Shown here piece after piece: positions 3,471 through 5,589 of a DNA stretch of 5,589 nucleotides. This stretch comes from Candidatus Coatesiibacteriota bacterium (GTDB lineage: Bacteria; RBG-13-66-14): the NCBI GenBank assembly GCA_030631385.1, contig DAOVLG010000151.1:1-5589 (forward strand). The letters are read 5' to 3'. The first letter of the stretch is position 1. Every line of letters begins with the position of its first letter. A model generated the notes under the pieces. It had not been told where the DNA came from, did not search any database, and saw nothing but the letters and a program-made list of their open reading frames with translations. The position numbers and the translations under genes are program-made.

Positions 3471-5589
3471 ATGGACGAGACGACCAGCGGGCGGATCACC
3501 GTCGCCATCGCCGGGAATCCCAACTGCGGAAAGACGGCGCTCTTCAACACCCTCACCGGGGGAAGGCAGAGGGTGAGCAACTGGCCCGGCGTCACCGTCG
3601 AGCGACGTAGCGGCGTGTGCCGGCACCGGGGGTACGAGATCGAGGTCGTTGATCTGCCCGGAACCTACTCCCTATCCCCCCTCACCCCGGATCAGCTCAT
3701 CGCGAGGGACTACATCGTCTCCGGCTCACCGGACGTGATCGTCAACATCGTTGACGGCTCCAATCTGGAGCGCAACCTCTACCTGACCACCCAGCTCCTG
3801 GAGCTGGGCCTGCCCATCGTGGTGGCGATCAACATGATGGACGTGGTCGAGAAGCGGGGCGACGTCATCGAAACCGAGGCGCTGTCGGTTCTCCTGGGCT
3901 GTCCGGTGGTGCCGGTGGTGGCGGTGCGGAAGCGGGGGAGGGACGAGCTGCTCGAGGCCGTCGTTCGCGTGTTCGAAGGGACGGCGCCGCGGAAGGAGGT
4001 CCACGTCCACTACGGCAAGGACCTCGAGAAGGAGATCGCAAAAATCTCCGTCTTCCTCGGGGATAATCCGGCCTCGAGCCTGGGGGGGCCCGAACGCTGG
4101 CAGGCGATCAAGCTCGTAGAACGGGACGCCGAGTACCAGCGGCGGCTGGAGATGCTGGGTGATAGGGGCCTCCCGCTTGCCCAGTTGGTTGACCGATCCC
4201 GGGAGCGCCTGCGGGACATCCTCGGCCACGACCCGGTGGAGCACATCGTCGAGGCGGCCTACGGTTTCGCCGCCGGGGCGATCCGCGAGACCCTCAGGCG
4301 AAACGTCGAGGGGCGTCTTCGGGGCACCGAGAAGATAGACCGGGTCCTCACCCACCGCATCTGGGGCCTGCCGATCTTCGGCCTCATCCTGTGGCTCATC
4401 TTCGAGGTCACCTTCACCCTGGGCGAGCCCTTCATGGGTTGGATCGAGTGGTTCTTCGCCTGGCTGGGGGGGCTGGCCGGAGCGGCCATCCCCGAGGGGC
4501 TCCTCCGCTCGTTGGTGGTGGACGGAATCATCGGCGGGGTCGGCGGGGTCCTGGTCTTCGTGCCCAACATCCTGCTTCTCTTCGTCATGATCTCGCTCCT
4601 GGAGGATTCAGGCTACATGGCCCGGGGCGCCTTCGTGATGGACCGCTTGATGCACCGGTTGGGGCTGCACGGGAAGAGCTTCATCCCGATGATCATCGGC
4701 TTTGGCTGCACCGTGCCGGCGGTGATGGCGGCCCGGACGCTGGAGAATCCCAAGGACCGCCTGGTCACGATCCTCACCGTGCCGTTGATGAGCTGCGGCG
4801 CGCGGCTGCCGGTCTACATCCTGTTAGTCGGGGCCTTCTTCCCGGCCACCTACGCCGGTACGGTCATCTTCGGCATCTACGTCCTGGGAATCATCCTGGC
4901 CGTGCTCGCCGCCAGGGTCTTCCGCCGGACGATCGCCAGAGGCGAGTCCGTTCCCTTCGTGATGGAGCTCCCCCCGTACCACGTGCCCACGGTCAAGGCG
5001 GTCCTGTTGCACGCCTGGCAGCGGGCCTGGATGTACATCAAGAAGGCCGGTACGATCATCCTGATCGCGATGATGGTCATCTGGGCGCTCACCGCCTTCC
5101 CCACCGAGTTGGAGGACGCCGGTGAGTTCGAGACGCTGCGCCGGGCCACCGTGGAGAGCTACCTGACCACCCAGGAAGAGATAGCCGCCGGGCTGGGCCT
5201 GGAAGCCACCGATGGGTTTGAGCCGACTCCGGAGTCGCCCTACCTGACTTCCCTGGCGGGGAACGCCGCGCTGATCGCCCTCGTTAATGAGGTTGCCGCC
5301 GCCTTTGAAGATTTCGATACCCGGGTGGAAGAGGAAGAGCTGGAGGAGGGTTTTCCAGGGTACGGGGCCGCGGTGGACGACCTCGAGGACGACCTGGCGG
5401 AGCTCGAGGAGGGCAATCCCGGCCTCTATCCCGGGGCGCTCGAGCTCCACGAGGCGGGGAGAATCTACCGGGAAGAGTTGGTACGGATAGCGGCCGCCCG
5501 AGAGACGGAGCGTTTGTACCACACGCCTCTGGGTATCATGGGGCGCGGTGTGTCGGTGGTGATGGAACCGCTGGGCTTCGACTGGAAGG
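3471..5589 (+). CDS. feoB: FeoB ferrous iron transporter (3' end beyond window)
   Basis: FeoB is the inner-membrane Fe2+ importer with an N-terminal GTPase domain. The visible 706 residues start at ATG 3471, with GGAG 5 bases upstream. G-domain motifs are intact: G1 GNPNCGKT (15-22), G2 within GVTVE (Thr42), G3 DLPG (61-64) and G4 NMMD (121-124); G5 near 150-153 reads VAVR rather than the usual SA. Helical regulatory segments follow to about 295. The first membrane span begins near 300. Gate signatures are GFGCTVPA (410-417, Cys413) and MSCGARLP (440-447, Cys442). The span at 528-543 is followed by about 155 residues before PLGFDWK (700-706), where E. coli FeoB has roughly 40. The inserted part is strongly acidic at 613-648 (17 Asp/Glu, one Arg). 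The frame is uninterrupted; the remaining Gate region and final spans lie off the window. Confidence 0.95.
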   Translation, partial: MDETTSGRITVAIAGNPNCGKTALFNTLTGGRQRVSNWPGVTVERRSGVCRHRGYEIEVVDLPGTYSLSPLTPDQLIARDYIVSGSPDVIVNIVDGSNLERNLYLTTQLLELGLPIVVAINMMDVVEKRGDVIETEALSVLLGCPVVPVVAVRKRGRDELLEAVVRVFEGTAPRKEVHVHYGKDLEKEIAKISVFLGDNPASSLGGPERWQAIKLVERDAEYQRRLEMLGDRGLPLAQLVDRSRERLRDILGHDPVEHIVEAAYGFAAGAIRETLRRNVEGRLRGTEKIDRVLTHRIWGLPIFGLILWLIFEVTFTLGEPFMGWIEWFFAWLGGLAGAAIPEGLLRSLVVDGIIGGVGGVLVFVPNILLLFVMISLLEDSGYMARGAFVMDRLMHRLGLHGKSFIPMIIGFGCTVPAVMAARTLENPKDRLVTILTVPLMSCGARLPVYILLVGAFFPATYAGTVIFGIYVLGIILAVLAARVFRRTIARGESVPFVMELPPYHVPTVKAVLLHAWQRAWMYIKKAGTIILIAMMVIWALTAFPTELEDAGEFETLRRATVESYLTTQEEIAAGLGLEATDGFEPTPESPYLTSLAGNAALIALVNEVAAAFEDFDTRVEEEELEEGFPGYGAAVDDLEDDLAELEEGNPGLYPGALELHEAGRIYREELVRIAAARETERLYHTPLGIMGRGVSVVMEPLGFDWK

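Noticed and set aside
3726..5522. Several long minus-strand and alternative + frames within feoB
   Set aside because: All lie within the intact, motif-rich feoB frame and have low-complexity His, Arg, Pro or Gly-rich products typical of shadow frames in GC-rich genes.

Overview
The window reads as chromosomal DNA of a high-GC bacterium. A hand count of one sampled 60-base line in the first gene (661-720) gives 39/60 G+C. A lipoprotein signal, a TolB-like beta-propeller protein, Rnf-type remnants and clear Shine-Dalgarno sites suggest a diderm bacterium. The dense intergenic palindromes (CCCTCACCC type and GTAGGGGC...GCCCCTAC type) are of a kind common in uncultivated candidate-phylum genomes. 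No marker gene is present, so the phylum is not assigned.

Layout, all on the + strand. Bases 1-167 are a GC-rich palindromic repeat region. A secreted TolB/WD40-like beta-propeller protein follows (168-1199). Next is a strikingly AT-rich gene (1204-1680) for a one-span membrane protein with codon use foreign to its neighbours. Bases 1695-1760 hold a short remnant of the 5' end of an rnfA-like gene; its stop overlaps the start of a lipoprotein with a BPL_N / class-I glutamine-amidotransferase-like domain (1757-2533). Directly after the lipoprotein lies a second, frameshifted rnfA-like 5' remnant (2538-2644). Bases 2645-2980 contain no credible gene. They hold two hairpins of identical 10-2-10 architecture but different arm sequence, a 21-bp-period tandem repeat, and a 10-bp inverted repeat enclosing it.

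The right half is an iron-uptake operon. A TTGACA-17-TAGACT promoter (2982-3010) has a near-ideal Fur operator (3015-3031) across the expected transcription start. It is followed by feoA (start best placed at 3045) and, after a 111-base spacer with a small hairpin, by feoB (3471 to beyond the window end). FeoB has the full G-domain and gate signature, plus an unusually long acidic segment in the predicted extracytoplasmic loop after the sixth membrane span. The logic is classical: iron-loaded Fur silences the promoter, iron loss releases it, and FeoA with FeoB imports Fe2+.

The left half (168-2644) looks like an accessory, rearranged stretch: an envelope protein, a foreign AT-rich gene, and a lipoprotein bracketed by two decayed copies of the same gene start. 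No complete new system is demonstrated. The most noteworthy observations are the duplicated rnfA-like remnants, the foreign insert, the FeoB acidic insertion and the covarying hairpin repeats.
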